From a virus: DNA of 20,414 nucleotides. The stretch lies in IMG/VR virus record IMGVR_UViG_3300046517_000815, positions 1-20,414 of that record, one strand, 5' to 3'. Both the position numbers and the translations under genes were made by a program. The notes beneath the pieces were generated by a model. The model worked only from the letters and a program-made list of their open reading frames with translations. It searched no databases and was not told the origin of the DNA. Numbering within the stretch: the first letter of the stretch is position 1; each line of letters opens with the position of its first letter. Positions 14,377 through 20,414 of this stretch are shown here, one piece after another.

Positions 14377-15251
14377 GACGGGTACATGATCTTGAACAGG
14401 TCGGCCTGCTTCTTCGTCGCAGCGGCGTGCCCGGGGTGCTGCGTATCCTTCAGTGCCGCGACCGCCACCGGGTCGATCTTCATCGCCTCCCACTGCGCCT
14501 TCGCTTCCTCCGGCGTCACACCCCCGAAGCTGCGCGTCTTGTCACCGCCGGTGACGAAGTTGTCTTCGCCCATCTTGCTGCCGAGATCCGCGAAGAACTT
14601 CCAGGTGCCGGCGTAGCCGACGGTGCGCTCGATCGCGTCGATCATCTCCGGCTTGAAGCCGAGTCCTTTCGCCGCCGCCTGCGCCGCGCTCATCTTGCGC
14701 TCATGGCCGTCGCGCCATTCGCCGAGCAGCGCCTTCTTGTCTACCTCGACCGAGAGGTTGTAGTCCGCGGTCTGCTTGTCGAGTACGGTCTTGATGTACT
14801 CGTTGTGCTTCGCGGTCAGCCCCTTGACGGTCTGCGCCGGCAGCCCGAGTTCATGAAACGCGCCGCGCGCCCAGGTCACATAGCCCTCGTCGAGTGTCAT
14901 GCCCTCGGCAGGCTTCGAAAACTCGTACTTGTCCGGCGACGCCGGACGCCCGAGCTTGTCCATCACCTGAAGGAAGCCGGCCGGGTCGTCGGCGCGCGGC
15001 ATGACGAGGAGCGTCGACGGGTCGCGGCCGATCAGCTTCTCGGCGCCGCGAGCAGCCTGCACCGCGTCCTGCGGGCCTTGCCATCCTTTGTTCTTGACGT
15101 ACTCAATGTCCGCCGGCTCGGTGTAGCCGTGCCAGGGGGTTGCCGCGGCCGTCGTGGTGGTGCCGGTCGCAGTGGTCGTCGCCGCGGCGGTTGTGGTGGC
15201 CGCTGCGGTTGTCGTCGTTGCGGCCGCAGTTGTGGCAGTTGCTTCGGGCAT
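14373..15251 (-). CDS. Capsid scaffolding protein
   Basis: Scaffold proteins guide procapsid assembly and leave before or during packaging. This 292-residue product begins with a Thr/Ala-only tract (residues 4-38, one Gly) and then YTEPADIEYVKNKGWQGP, a common opening of phage scaffolds of this type ('Y---KGW--P'). There follow AEKLIGRDPSTLLVMPRADD and the 'KLGRPASPDKYEF' segment, which is typical of the family ('LGRP---D-YE'). The rest is charged and helical. It stands directly before the capsid gene, with only the small coupled gene and a leader between, as expected. An AGGAGG site precedes the ATG. The stop TGA overlaps GTG of the next gene. No protease motif is seen. Confidence 0.85.
   Translation of the reverse strand: MPEATATTAAATTTTAAATTTAAATTTATGTTTTAAATPWHGYTEPADIEYVKNKGWQGPQDAVQAARGAEKLIGRDPSTLLVMPRADDPAGFLQVMDKLGRPASPDKYEFSKPAEGMTLDEGYVTWARGAFHELGLPAQTVKGLTAKHNEYIKTVLDKQTADYNLSVEVDKKALLGEWRDGHERKMSAAQAAAKGLGFKPEMIDAIERTVGYAGTWKFFADLGSKMGEDNFVTGGDKTRSFGGVTPEEAKAQWEAMKIDPVAVAALKDTQHPGHAAATKKQADLFKIMYPS
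15138..15242 (-). repeat. Thr/Ala low-complexity tract at the scaffold N-terminus
   Basis: About 105 bases encode residues 4-38 as only Thr and Ala in alternating short runs (AAATTT-like blocks at the protein level), with one Gly. At DNA level the tract is an imperfect repeat of GCN and ACN codons with varied third bases, so it is degenerate rather than a perfect microsatellite. It may act as a flexible linker and may vary in length between related phages. Confidence 0.75.
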
Positions 15252-15254
15252 TGC

Positions 15255-15260
15255 TGTCCT
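15255..15260 (-). promoter_or_regulatory. Strong ribosome binding site (AGGAGG) of the scaffold gene
   Basis: AGGAGG stands in the 14-base gap between the GT9 stop and the scaffold ATG at 15251, close to the start codon. It is one of the best matches in the window, fitting the high yield needed for scaffold protein. Confidence 0.6.
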
Positions 15261-15265
15261 CCTGG

Positions 15266-16261
15266 TTAAAGATCGAGTTCCTTCAGCCCGGTGATGAAGT
15301 CATCCGGGCTGAGAAGTTCCATGCACAACGAGTCGCCGTAGACGCACTCGTTGAAGTTGTGGGTGATGAGCGGCCAGTTCGATTGGCAGCCGGCGCACTC
15401 GAGATCGCGCGGGATCACGTAGCGAACGCGGTACTCAGAGTTGCCGTGGCGCACGACGAGACGGTGCCGCGGGTGCGCGGCGCCCAGGCCATAGACGATC
15501 GGCACCTCCGTCGTGCCAGCGAGGTGCAGCGTACCGCCATCCGTGCCGATCACCGCCTGCGCGTGCCCGAGCAGATCGCGAAGCTCGAGGAGCGTCGTCT
15601 TCTCCCGAAGGTCGATGCACTTCTGGAAAAGCTCGAGCGGCAGGAGATCGGTCTGCTCGCGGATCACGAGAGGCCGCAGTTCCCCGTTCACCTCGAGTTG
15701 CGTGTGGCTGGTCTTGGTGCCGACGAGCACCGTCGCGTAGCCCTGCTCCTGGCACCAGCGCATGACCGGCCCCATGACGCTCGCGCGAAAGAGCTTGTTC
15801 TCGGACGTCGACCCGACCGGGAAGACGACGTACTTTGTGCCCGGGAACCGGCGCTCGCCGAGCGGCGCCTTCGTGAGATAGCTGCGCTGCTCCATGTTCT
15901 CGGGCATCGCGTTGATGAGGAAGTTGTACGCGTAGTCGACCATGTTCACCCGGCAACGGGTATGCGTCGCGTTGACCGCCGTGTTGAGTGACCAGGGTGC
16001 GTCGCTGATCGCCTGGCGTTCCTTGCGCGACTTCGGCACCTTCGTCAGATCCGCGAACTCGAACTCGCCGTACGGCGCGAGGAGATGCTTCAGGAGATCC
16101 ATCTGCCAGGGGGGCACCCACAGCTTGAACTTCATCGTGGGGTACATCTTGCGCGCGAACGCGATCGGCGGCAACGACGTGATGACGTCGCCGAGCGCGC
16201 CGTGGTTCAGGACGAAGTTGTGCTCGTCGCTCGAGACTACCTGCTTTCCACCGCGGTACAT
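15266..16261 (-). CDS. Glycosyltransferase family 9 (heptosyltransferase-like) protein
   Basis: The 331-residue product has the two-lobed GT-B pattern of family GT9 (ADP-heptose:LPS heptosyltransferases and relatives). Residues 19-31 read NHGALGDVITSLP, the N-terminal 'GD-I---P' signature. VVFPVGSTSENKLF at 145-158 opens the C-terminal Rossmann lobe. VIGTDGGTLHLAGTTEVP at 237-254 is the nucleotide-sugar site ('G-D-G--H-A----P'). Cysteines at 289, 292, 306 and 313 near the C-terminus recall the Cys cluster of many GT9 enzymes, some of which bind iron. The enzyme would transfer a sugar from a nucleotide-sugar to a glycan or protein in the host cytoplasm. Target is unknown: host LPS core (altering phage receptors) or a virion protein. 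The length is close to normal. Such a gene within a head module is unusual. Confidence 0.8.
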   Translation of the reverse strand: MYRGGKQVVSSDEHNFVLNHGALGDVITSLPPIAFARKMYPTMKFKLWVPPWQMDLLKHLLAPYGEFEFADLTKVPKSRKERQAISDAPWSLNTAVNATHTRCRVNMVDYAYNFLINAMPENMEQRSYLTKAPLGERRFPGTKYVVFPVGSTSENKLFRASVMGPVMRWCQEQGYATVLVGTKTSHTQLEVNGELRPLVIREQTDLLPLELFQKCIDLREKTTLLELRDLLGHAQAVIGTDGGTLHLAGTTEVPIVYGLGAAHPRHRLVVRHGNSEYRVRYVIPRDLECAGCQSNWPLITHNFNECVYGDSLCMELLSPDDFITGLKELDL

Positions 16262-16518
16262 CAGGCTCCCCTTCCGTCGAGTAGTTTCCAGAGTTCCTCG
16301 GGGGAGAGGTGAAGGTGCTGCGAGATGCGAAGGAACACTTCGCGCCGACCGTCGAGTTTGGACTGCACGCGCTCGTTGTCGTCGAACGTCGACTCGTTCG
16401 CGCGGCAGAACTTCGCCAGGTCGCGCAGGACGACCTCTGCAAGCGGGCCTTTGAAGGTCGCCCGATAAGCGTAGCGACGCTCGTCAAGGAACCGACGTGC
16501 TTCTTCGAATAGATTCAT
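16261..16518 (-). CDS. Bbp19-like phage protein, 85 residues
   Basis: The start is taken as ATG 16518, which overlaps the methyltransferase stop (ATGA); an earlier in-frame ATG at 16581 would add 21 residues of overlap and is less likely. The product contains RRYAYRATFKGPLAEVVLRDLAKFCRA and then a stretch ending RREVFLRISQHLHLSPEELW. This matches from memory a short family named after Bbp19 of Bordetella phage BPP-1, found between portal and scaffold in many podoviruses and siphoviruses: aromatic/basic helix, 'VL-DL--FC-A', 'GRREVFLRI' and 'L-PEELW'. It is likely all-helical and soluble. Function is unproven. The stop overlaps the next ATG by one base (TGATG). Confidence 0.8.
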   Translation of the reverse strand: MNLFEEARRFLDERRYAYRATFKGPLAEVVLRDLAKFCRANESTFDDNERVQSKLDGRREVFLRISQHLHLSPEELWKLLDGRGA

Positions 16519-17045
16519 TTCACCACCGTCAGCGTCGTACCCCACATCGAGACGATGTTGAAGCAGTGTTTCATCTTCCACTCCAGTTCAGGATCGTTCT
16601 TGTCGATGCTCGGGTCAAGATGATACTGCGTGGCTCCGAGATCGAAGTCGACGCCCAGGCGCCCGGTGAAATCAGTCAGAACAATGCCCTGTGTTCGCAG
16701 CGCAGCGAGATGCTTTTTCGAGAAGCCGAACAGCGTCGCCGGCATCACAGCTTGTACGTGCGTCGGGTCGTTAAGAAAAATGTCGTGGCGCGGGTGTGGC
16801 AACAGCACCTTCAGCGACGCGCCCGGCTTGCCAACGCGCCACGCTTCGCGCATGAAGTGCAGGAAGGCGACACTTGGCAAGTGTTCGAGAATGTGCTCGG
16901 CAACGAGATGATCGGCGCTCGAATCCTCGAACGGCCAGCGTTCGCAGCCAATGTCGCACGCGACATCCGGCGACTCGAGCGGTTCGCGATCGACGTTTAC
17001 GTAGCCGGCCAGCTTCCGGTTGCCGCAGCCAAGGTTTAGTCTCAG
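16515..17045 (-). CDS. Class I SAM-dependent methyltransferase, CTG start
   Basis: Read from the CTG that overlaps the portal stop (CTGA), the product has 176 residues and begins (M)RLNLGCGNRKLAGYVNVD. This is motif I of class I methyltransferases (GCG at 6-8) followed by the acidic ribose-binding Asp19. WPFEDSSAD at 38-45 and AEHILEHL at 49-56 match the motif II/III region, where many relatives have an 'HVLEHL' type sequence. Then come a 'REAWRVGKPGA' helix-strand and HPRHDIFLNDPTHV. A start at TTG 16880 would remove the whole SAM site and cannot be right for an active enzyme. Related phage proteins usually start with a MKLNLGCG type sequence, agreeing with CTG. Substrate is unknown: protein, glycan or nucleic acid are all possible. 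It ends in an ATGA overlap with the next gene. Confidence 0.8.
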   Translation of the reverse strand: MRLNLGCGNRKLAGYVNVDREPLESPDVACDIGCERWPFEDSSADHLVAEHILEHLPSVAFLHFMREAWRVGKPGASLKVLLPHPRHDIFLNDPTHVQAVMPATLFGFSKKHLAALRTQGIVLTDFTGRLGVDFDLGATQYHLDPSIDKNDPELEWKMKHCFNIVSMWGTTLTVVK

Positions 17046-18676
17046 GCGGTCTTGCCTCCGATTGATTTGGCTACGGACGCCATTGCCGGCGCCGCATCGA
17101 CCATTTGCTGCGTTTGTGCGGTTTGGGAGCGGGAGTCGCGACGTGACTGAACATCCTCGGAGGAACGCACCCAGGAGGCCGGGGCGCCGTGAATGTCCAG
17201 AATCTCAGGCATGGCTTCGTCGAAGTCGAACCAGTCAAGAGGTTCGACGTCGCCCGTCATTTTCGAATACTCGGCAGCCGTTGCCAGTGCGCGCATGAAG
17301 CCGGAAGCCTTCTCGGAGCGCGCCATCCGAGAGAGCGGGTTGTCGTACACGACGCGGTACTCGACCGCGGCGTCGATCAAAATCTGCGGCATCCTCGGCA
17401 TCAGCCCTTGAACCGCGAGGAGGCCGACCTCGCGCTCGATCATCGGGCCAAGGAACTCCGAGGACATGCGCCCGGAGGTGGGCGCGAGCAGCATGCCCTT
17501 CTCTTTGGCGCGCTCGAGCACCTCCGTCGCCGTCATCGTGGGCGTCTCGATGAGGATCTGGAACAGCGACACGAGGAAGGCATCGTGGATGATGACCTTC
17601 TCCATGTCCATCATCTTCTCGTTGACGGACAGGTTGCCGGTCGGCAACACGTCGATCAACCGCTTGCCGTCCTTGCTGATCCCGCCGGCGTTCAACGCCC
17701 CGGCCTTGAGACTGAAGCTGCCGAGGTTGCCGTCGTCGTGCGCGAGCAGAACAGGGTCCACGACCCTGTGGCCTTGCTTGAGGTGCGTCTTCTTCTGCTC
17801 GTTCAGAACCTTGATCGAGGGCAGCGCGTACTGCGCAGGGCCGCGGCCGTACGTCTCGCCAGACGCTTGGGTGTAGCGCGTCACCGCATAAGGGAAGTCG
17901 TCGTAGCCCGACTCGCGCAGGAGTTCCATCGACTCGACGAAAATGTGAATCGAGGCAAACCTTTTCCCCTTGGGGTCGAGGCGCCGCGGGTCGTAGTCGG
18001 CGCGCGGACAGACGACGTGCAGGACGTCGTGCTTCTTGTCCATCATCTGCGGGTTCTTCGCCATCTCGGCGATCGTCGCGGGCACCGCGTCGCCGCTCTC
18101 GCTGTACTTGTCGACGATCTGGCGCGCGGTCAGCGGGAATACCCGGTACAGGGTATCGACGATCCCGGCGTGGTTCTCGACGAAGTACGCCTCGCCAAGA
18201 TGGATGTTGCGATAGCGAAGCCCGCGCGTCTTCTCGGGCTTGTCGATGAACAGGATGCCGTTGCCGTACACGCCGAGCGAGAGGTAGGTCTGCTGGCTGT
18301 TGCCGACGAAGTTCGCCACCGGGCGGTAGCGATAGTTGTGCAGCGTCTCGGCAAGTTGATCGAAGAAGACCCGCACCGAGCGATTGCGCCGCAGCACTTC
18401 GTCGAGAGGCTTCAGGCGCGCCCACACGGAACCCTGCGGGGTGGCGATCGACTCGATCACGCTCATAAACTTCTGCGCCGCGAGGCCTGCGGTCGCGTCG
18501 AACATCAACTCGGTTTTCTTCTGCCCCTCGGTCTGCTGCGACAGAGGCCCGGTGAAGGAATAGCGATGCGCCGGCACAACCCGGTCGGCCGCTTCCTCCC
18601 ACTGAGAGTTCCAGTTCCCGCGGTCGGTGCGAAGCGTCCCGAGCCGCTGGATGTGGAACTGCGTAAGCTCGGACAC
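17042..18676 (-). CDS. Portal protein (head-to-tail connector, T7 gp8 type)
   Basis: The portal forms the dodecameric ring at the capsid vertex through which DNA passes and to which the tail attaches. The 544-residue product fits the podovirus head-tail connecting protein family (T7 gp8-like, usually about 500-560 residues). Recognisable parts are the N-terminal helical region with RDRGNW-like spacing and 'WEEAADRVVP' (residues 26-35), 'FDATAGLAAQKFMSVIESIATPQG' spanning about 59-82, and 'YLSLGVYGNGILFIDK' at 131-146, the typical hydrophobic segment of these portals. The C-terminus is Gln/Ala/Ser-rich. The start is GTG at 18676, directly after the previous stop; the ribosome binding site is weak, so coupling is likely. 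The stop overlaps a CTG start of the methyltransferase. Confidence 0.92.
   Translation of the reverse strand: MSELTQFHIQRLGTLRTDRGNWNSQWEEAADRVVPAHRYSFTGPLSQQTEGQKKTELMFDATAGLAAQKFMSVIESIATPQGSVWARLKPLDEVLRRNRSVRVFFDQLAETLHNYRYRPVANFVGNSQQTYLSLGVYGNGILFIDKPEKTRGLRYRNIHLGEAYFVENHAGIVDTLYRVFPLTARQIVDKYSESGDAVPATIAEMAKNPQMMDKKHDVLHVVCPRADYDPRRLDPKGKRFASIHIFVESMELLRESGYDDFPYAVTRYTQASGETYGRGPAQYALPSIKVLNEQKKTHLKQGHRVVDPVLLAHDDGNLGSFSLKAGALNAGGISKDGKRLIDVLPTGNLSVNEKMMDMEKVIIHDAFLVSLFQILIETPTMTATEVLERAKEKGMLLAPTSGRMSSEFLGPMIEREVGLLAVQGLMPRMPQILIDAAVEYRVVYDNPLSRMARSEKASGFMRALATAAEYSKMTGDVEPLDWFDFDEAMPEILDIHGAPASWVRSSEDVQSRRDSRSQTAQTQQMVDAAPAMASVAKSIGGKTA
17055..17059 (-). promoter_or_regulatory. GGAGG ribosome binding site that decides the CTG start of the methyltransferase
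   Basis: GGAGG lies within the last portal codons, nine bases before CTG 17045-17043. No ATG, GTG or TTG in the methyltransferase frame lies nearby before the SAM-binding motif, so this site supports initiation at CTG. Confidence 0.55.
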
Positions 18677-19021
18677 CTAAGACCCGAGGATTCGCCGTGC
18701 GGCGCCGGCGCGCTTTCGCGAACCCATAAAGCCAAGAAGGTCAGAGTCGCTTCCTGTGCGCGAGACGCTGGCGGCGCCAGCGAGATCGTCGTAGCTTTGT
18801 CGACGCGTCGAGAACTGCTCGCCGCTCGGCGAGAGGCCCGCAGCAGCGCGCTGCGCGGCCGTCATTGATGCAGCCTTGGCTGCGTTTTCCCGATCTTGCG
18901 CTGCCTTGGCGGCTTGTTCGTCAGACGTCTCGAGCTTGTCGTCTTGGCCCAAGCCGTGTACGACAAGCCTCGCGGCTGGATCGGTGTAGTTCTTGATGTT
19001 GTCCCTGTCGCCTGAACTCAT
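18677..19021 (-). CDS. Small phage protein, 114 residues, before portal
   Basis: The start ATG overlaps the upstream stop (ATGA), and the TAG stop is followed at once by the portal GTG. The middle (residues about 30-60) is Ala/Lys/Glu/Gln-rich and likely helical or coiled coil (EQAAKAAQDRENAAKAASMTAAQ pattern). The end, DLLGFMGSRKRAGAARRILG, resembles the C-terminus of short proteins commonly encoded just before podovirus portals, where Leu-Leu-Gly is followed by a basic Arg/Ala tail. There is no signal peptide or membrane segment. Function is unknown; packaging or portal-associated roles are only a guess from position. Confidence 0.6.
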   Translation of the reverse strand: MSSGDRDNIKNYTDPAARLVVHGLGQDDKLETSDEQAAKAAQDRENAAKAASMTAAQRAAAGLSPSGEQFSTRRQSYDDLAGAASVSRTGSDSDLLGFMGSRKRAGAARRILGS

Positions 19022-19236
19022 GCTGCCCTCACTTTCGTTGCCTTCTCAGCGCGCATGCGCTCGAGTGTTGAGAACCCCGGATTCAACGGCTGCACGCTTC
19101 GCGGTACGCGCATCTCATCGCGCGCCATGAAGTCTCTCACCTTTGCCGCGATTGCCGCCGGCAGACGTTGCCGCGGCTTGAGCGCCCCTGGTTCGGTCGG
19201 CTTGACATCGCGCCGGCCTGTCTCCCCGAGTCTCAC
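19018..19236 (-). CDS. Small phage protein, 72 residues, GTG start, unknown function
   Basis: The gene begins with GTG overlapping the previous stop (GTGA at 19236-19233) and ends in an ATGA overlap with the next gene (19021-19018). This tight packing on both sides is the main evidence that it is expressed. The product is basic and contains a Pro/Lys/Arg-rich stretch (TEPGALKPRQRLP), a predicted short helix (AAIAAKVRDFMARDEM) and a 'PLNPGFSTLERM' segment. No known domain is recognised. Its place between terminase and portal suggests a minor head or packaging accessory protein, but this is only positional. Confidence 0.55.
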   Translation of the reverse strand: MRLGETGRRDVKPTEPGALKPRQRLPAAIAAKVRDFMARDEMRVPRSVQPLNPGFSTLERMRAEKATKVRAA

Positions 19237-19454
19237 AGCCCGAGATCCGCTGCCGCCGCGCTTCGTGCCCTGGATCGCGCGTACTGTGCGCTTCGTGCCA
19301 TCACGCCCCCTGCCACGATCGTTGAGCCGCGCCCGGTCGCCTTCGCTTCCGAGATGGCGCTGTCGGATGCAATCTGCCGCTGCCTGATCGCTTCCGGATC
19401 ATCCATTGGCGAGGCAGGCACGGTTGACGGGGTTGGCATGTTGACGCTGGACAT
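19233..19454 (-). CDS. Small phage protein, 73 residues, unknown function
   Basis: The gene starts at ATG 19454 with GGGAG six bases upstream, 21 bases after the terminase stop. The product has a Pro/Thr/Ser-rich start, a DDPEAIRQRQ segment, then KATGRGSTIVAGG. Short proteins with a Pro-rich start, a 'DDP' segment and a 'GR-S/A-T-I' core are common next to terminase or portal genes in podoviruses; that likeness is from memory and no function is known. The C-terminal half is Ala/Arg-rich and low in complexity. Its stop overlaps the GTG of the next gene (GTGA), which suggests coupled translation. It is probably real given spacing and overlap, but small. Confidence 0.6.
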   Translation of the reverse strand: MSSVNMPTPSTVPASPMDDPEAIRQRQIASDSAISEAKATGRGSTIVAGGVMARSAQYARSRARSAAAADLGL

Positions 19455-19460
19455 GGATCG

Positions 19461-19465
19461 CTCCC
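19461..19465 (-). promoter_or_regulatory. Ribosome binding site GGGAG for the 73-residue gene
   Basis: GGGAG lies six bases before the ATG at 19454 and supports that start over the in-frame ATG five codons later. Confidence 0.55.
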
Positions 19466-19468
19466 TGA

Positions 19469-19478
19469 CAGTGTATCA
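19469..19478 (-). promoter_or_regulatory. Candidate phage promoter motif TGATACACTG (copy 1 of 3)
   Basis: On the minus strand the terminase stop TGA opens the motif TGATACACTG, followed by TCAGGGAG and then the ATG at 19454. Variants with TGATAGACTG lie at 14190-14199 and 1630-1639, also in intergenic gaps. The part CACTGTCAGGGAG loosely resembles single-subunit phage polymerase promoters (T7 has CACTATAGGGAG). Read as an extended -10 box it would place the transcript start within or next to the ribosome binding site, which argues against an ordinary sigma-70 promoter. Function is inferred only. Confidence 0.35.
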
Positions 19479-20414
19479 GTCGCGATCGAAGAAGGCGCTT
19501 TCCCCCACGCCATGAGCCACTTGCACGCGCGCTTTCCTCCCGCGCGGCACGAAGTCCGCCCGCGGCCAGTCGGACTCGAACGTGCAGGCGAGAGCGTCGG
19601 CGTCGTCGGGGGAACGCATCCCCCTGCGTTGAAGGTCATCTTTGGTTTCGAGAATCTTCTTCCCGTCTTCCCGGCCAGAGTAACGCCACCCGCGATCAGT
19701 AAGCTCGCGGGACAGCGTCTCTTTCTCGCCGCCGTCCTTCTCGATCATCCCGCCGGGGAGCCAACTGCGCACGCGCGCCCAAAGCTCGATCGCGTGACTA
19801 CCCCACTCGCTGTCCTTTCCGTCGTGGGCGGTATCCCCGAACTTCACCTCATGCAGCCGGCCATGCGTGCGCTTTCGCTTGAGGATGTCGATGACTCCGG
19901 TCCCGAGGCCGAAGTCGACGCAGATGTGGTCGGGACGGAACTTGGCGTCCAGATCAAGAACCTTCTGCGCGATCTCGACGTTGTCCAAGCTCTCCCACCG
20001 GCCATACGTGGCGGCGCCACAGCAGTCGCGGGCGTTGCGCCCTTGACGAAACCTCCACGCCGTCCTGCCTCGCGGAGCAGGGTCGATACCGAGCACCAGC
20101 GCCTCGCCATAATCCGGCACGAGAACGTTCTGTTGCGCCGCGCGGACCGCATCCCAAGGGATGAACTGGTCCTCGCTCGTGCGAGGAGGAAGGCCGTCGA
20201 TCTCGACTCGCACGAAGTCCGAGTCCGCGCCATACCGACGTATCTGGTCGTCGACTTCCGCCTGATCGACTCCTGGCATTCCGCGCGTCGAGAGCGTACG
20301 AACGCGCCAGCCGGCCCCTGCCTTCTCGTCGTTGAATAGCTCAAAGAACCTGCCGGTTCGATTGCGCATCTGCGACGAGCAAAGCCACAGGCGATAGGGG
20401 TTTACCTCGGTGAA
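19476..20414 (-). CDS. Terminase large subunit, C-terminal (nuclease) part, cut by the window edge
   Basis: The frame is open to the right edge, so the N-terminal ATPase domain with its Walker motifs lies outside; 312 residues are visible. Large terminases package DNA at the portal and cut the concatemer with an RNase H-fold nuclease. Visible signs: a G-R-F-F-E-L-F stretch near visible residue 22, like the linker after the ATPase; GIDPA with its Asp at visible residue 111; ICVDFGLGTG with Asp at 167; and SPDDADALA with Asp near 273. These match the three acidic nuclease positions of the family. The first in-window ATG (20369) is internal, because sequence upstream of it continues the family pattern. 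The stop TGA is part of a conserved motif at 19469-19478. Position directly before the head genes fits a terminase. Confidence 0.9.
   Translation of the reverse strand, partial: FTEVNPYRLWLCSSQMRNRTGRFFELFNDEKAGAGWRVRTLSTRGMPGVDQAEVDDQIRRYGADSDFVRVEIDGLPPRTSEDQFIPWDAVRAAQQNVLVPDYGEALVLGIDPAPRGRTAWRFRQGRNARDCCGAATYGRWESLDNVEIAQKVLDLDAKFRPDHICVDFGLGTGVIDILKRKRTHGRLHEVKFGDTAHDGKDSEWGSHAIELWARVRSWLPGGMIEKDGGEKETLSRELTDRGWRYSGREDGKKILETKDDLQRRGMRSPDDADALACTFESDWPRADFVPRGRKARVQVAHGVGESAFFDRD

Noticed and set aside
14047-14616. Plus-strand frame across the capsid leader with Cys pairs (CVTCGG)
   Set aside because: It continues deep into the scaffold antisense strand, begins inside the capsid start region, and the Cys pattern is isolated.
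15138-15242. Thr/Ala tract as a CRISPR or simple DNA repeat array
   Set aside because: The repetition is at the protein level with changing third bases; there are no constant repeats with spacers.
17189-18868. Long plus-strand open frame (559 codons) opposite the portal gene
   Set aside because: Its product is His/Arg/Asp/Leu/Val-rich with no domain, mirroring the GC-rich codons of the portal, which has clear family features.
19476-20369. Possible frameshift or lost catalytic residue after GIDPA in the terminase
   Set aside because: Relatives often have a further Asp shortly after this motif, which is missing here, but the three recognised nuclease acids are all present and the frame is open with good family sequence on both sides.
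1-20414. tRNA genes, integrase, attachment sites, lysis genes, reverse transcriptase or template/variable repeats
   Set aside because: None was recognised on either strand by eye; BPP-1 likeness of the head genes alone does not show a diversity-generating retroelement here.

Overview
The window is almost wall to wall phage virion genes, all on the minus strand, so it reads from the right edge to the left. The gene set is that of a podovirus: portal of the 'head-to-tail connecting' type, tail tubular A and B proteins, a T7 gp13/gp14-like pair, two large helical internal (ejection) proteins, and a fibre with a T7 gp17-like start. The head part (Bbp19-like gene, scaffold, capsid, small decoration protein) recalls Bordetella phage BPP-1. 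DNA is GC-rich and third positions are mostly G or C, which suggests a proteobacterial host such as a member of the Burkholderiales. The host guess is inference. No integrase, repressor, replication, lysis or host gene is visible, so lifestyle cannot be judged.

Layout in transcription order: the nuclease half of the large terminase (cut by the right edge, ends 19476); three small unknown genes (19454-18677); portal (18676-17042); an accessory trio of SAM methyltransferase, Bbp19-like protein and GT9 glycosyltransferase (17045-15266); scaffold (15251-14373) with a coupled 59-residue gene; a 148-nt leader; major capsid (14047-13154); a probable cement protein; three small structural genes; a 391-residue head-fibre/lectin-like protein; tail tubular A and B; GNAT-like gp13 homologue; gp14-, gp15- and gp16-like internal proteins; and a tail fibre running off the left edge (1614-1).

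The genes are packed: most neighbours overlap by 1-4 bases (ATGA, GTGA, TGATG, TAATG, CTGA) or are separated by a few bases, so translational coupling is likely throughout. No stretch over 300 bases lacks a gene. The longest gap is the capsid leader. Three of the few gaps carry a shared motif, TGATA(G/C)ACTG, directly before the small-gene/portal block, the capsid block and the fibre gene. This may be a phage promoter.

The most unusual content is the methyltransferase/GT9 pair set inside an otherwise standard head module, with the methyltransferase apparently starting at a CUG codon that overlaps the portal stop. Many long reading frames on the opposite strand are shadows caused by the GC-rich codon use.
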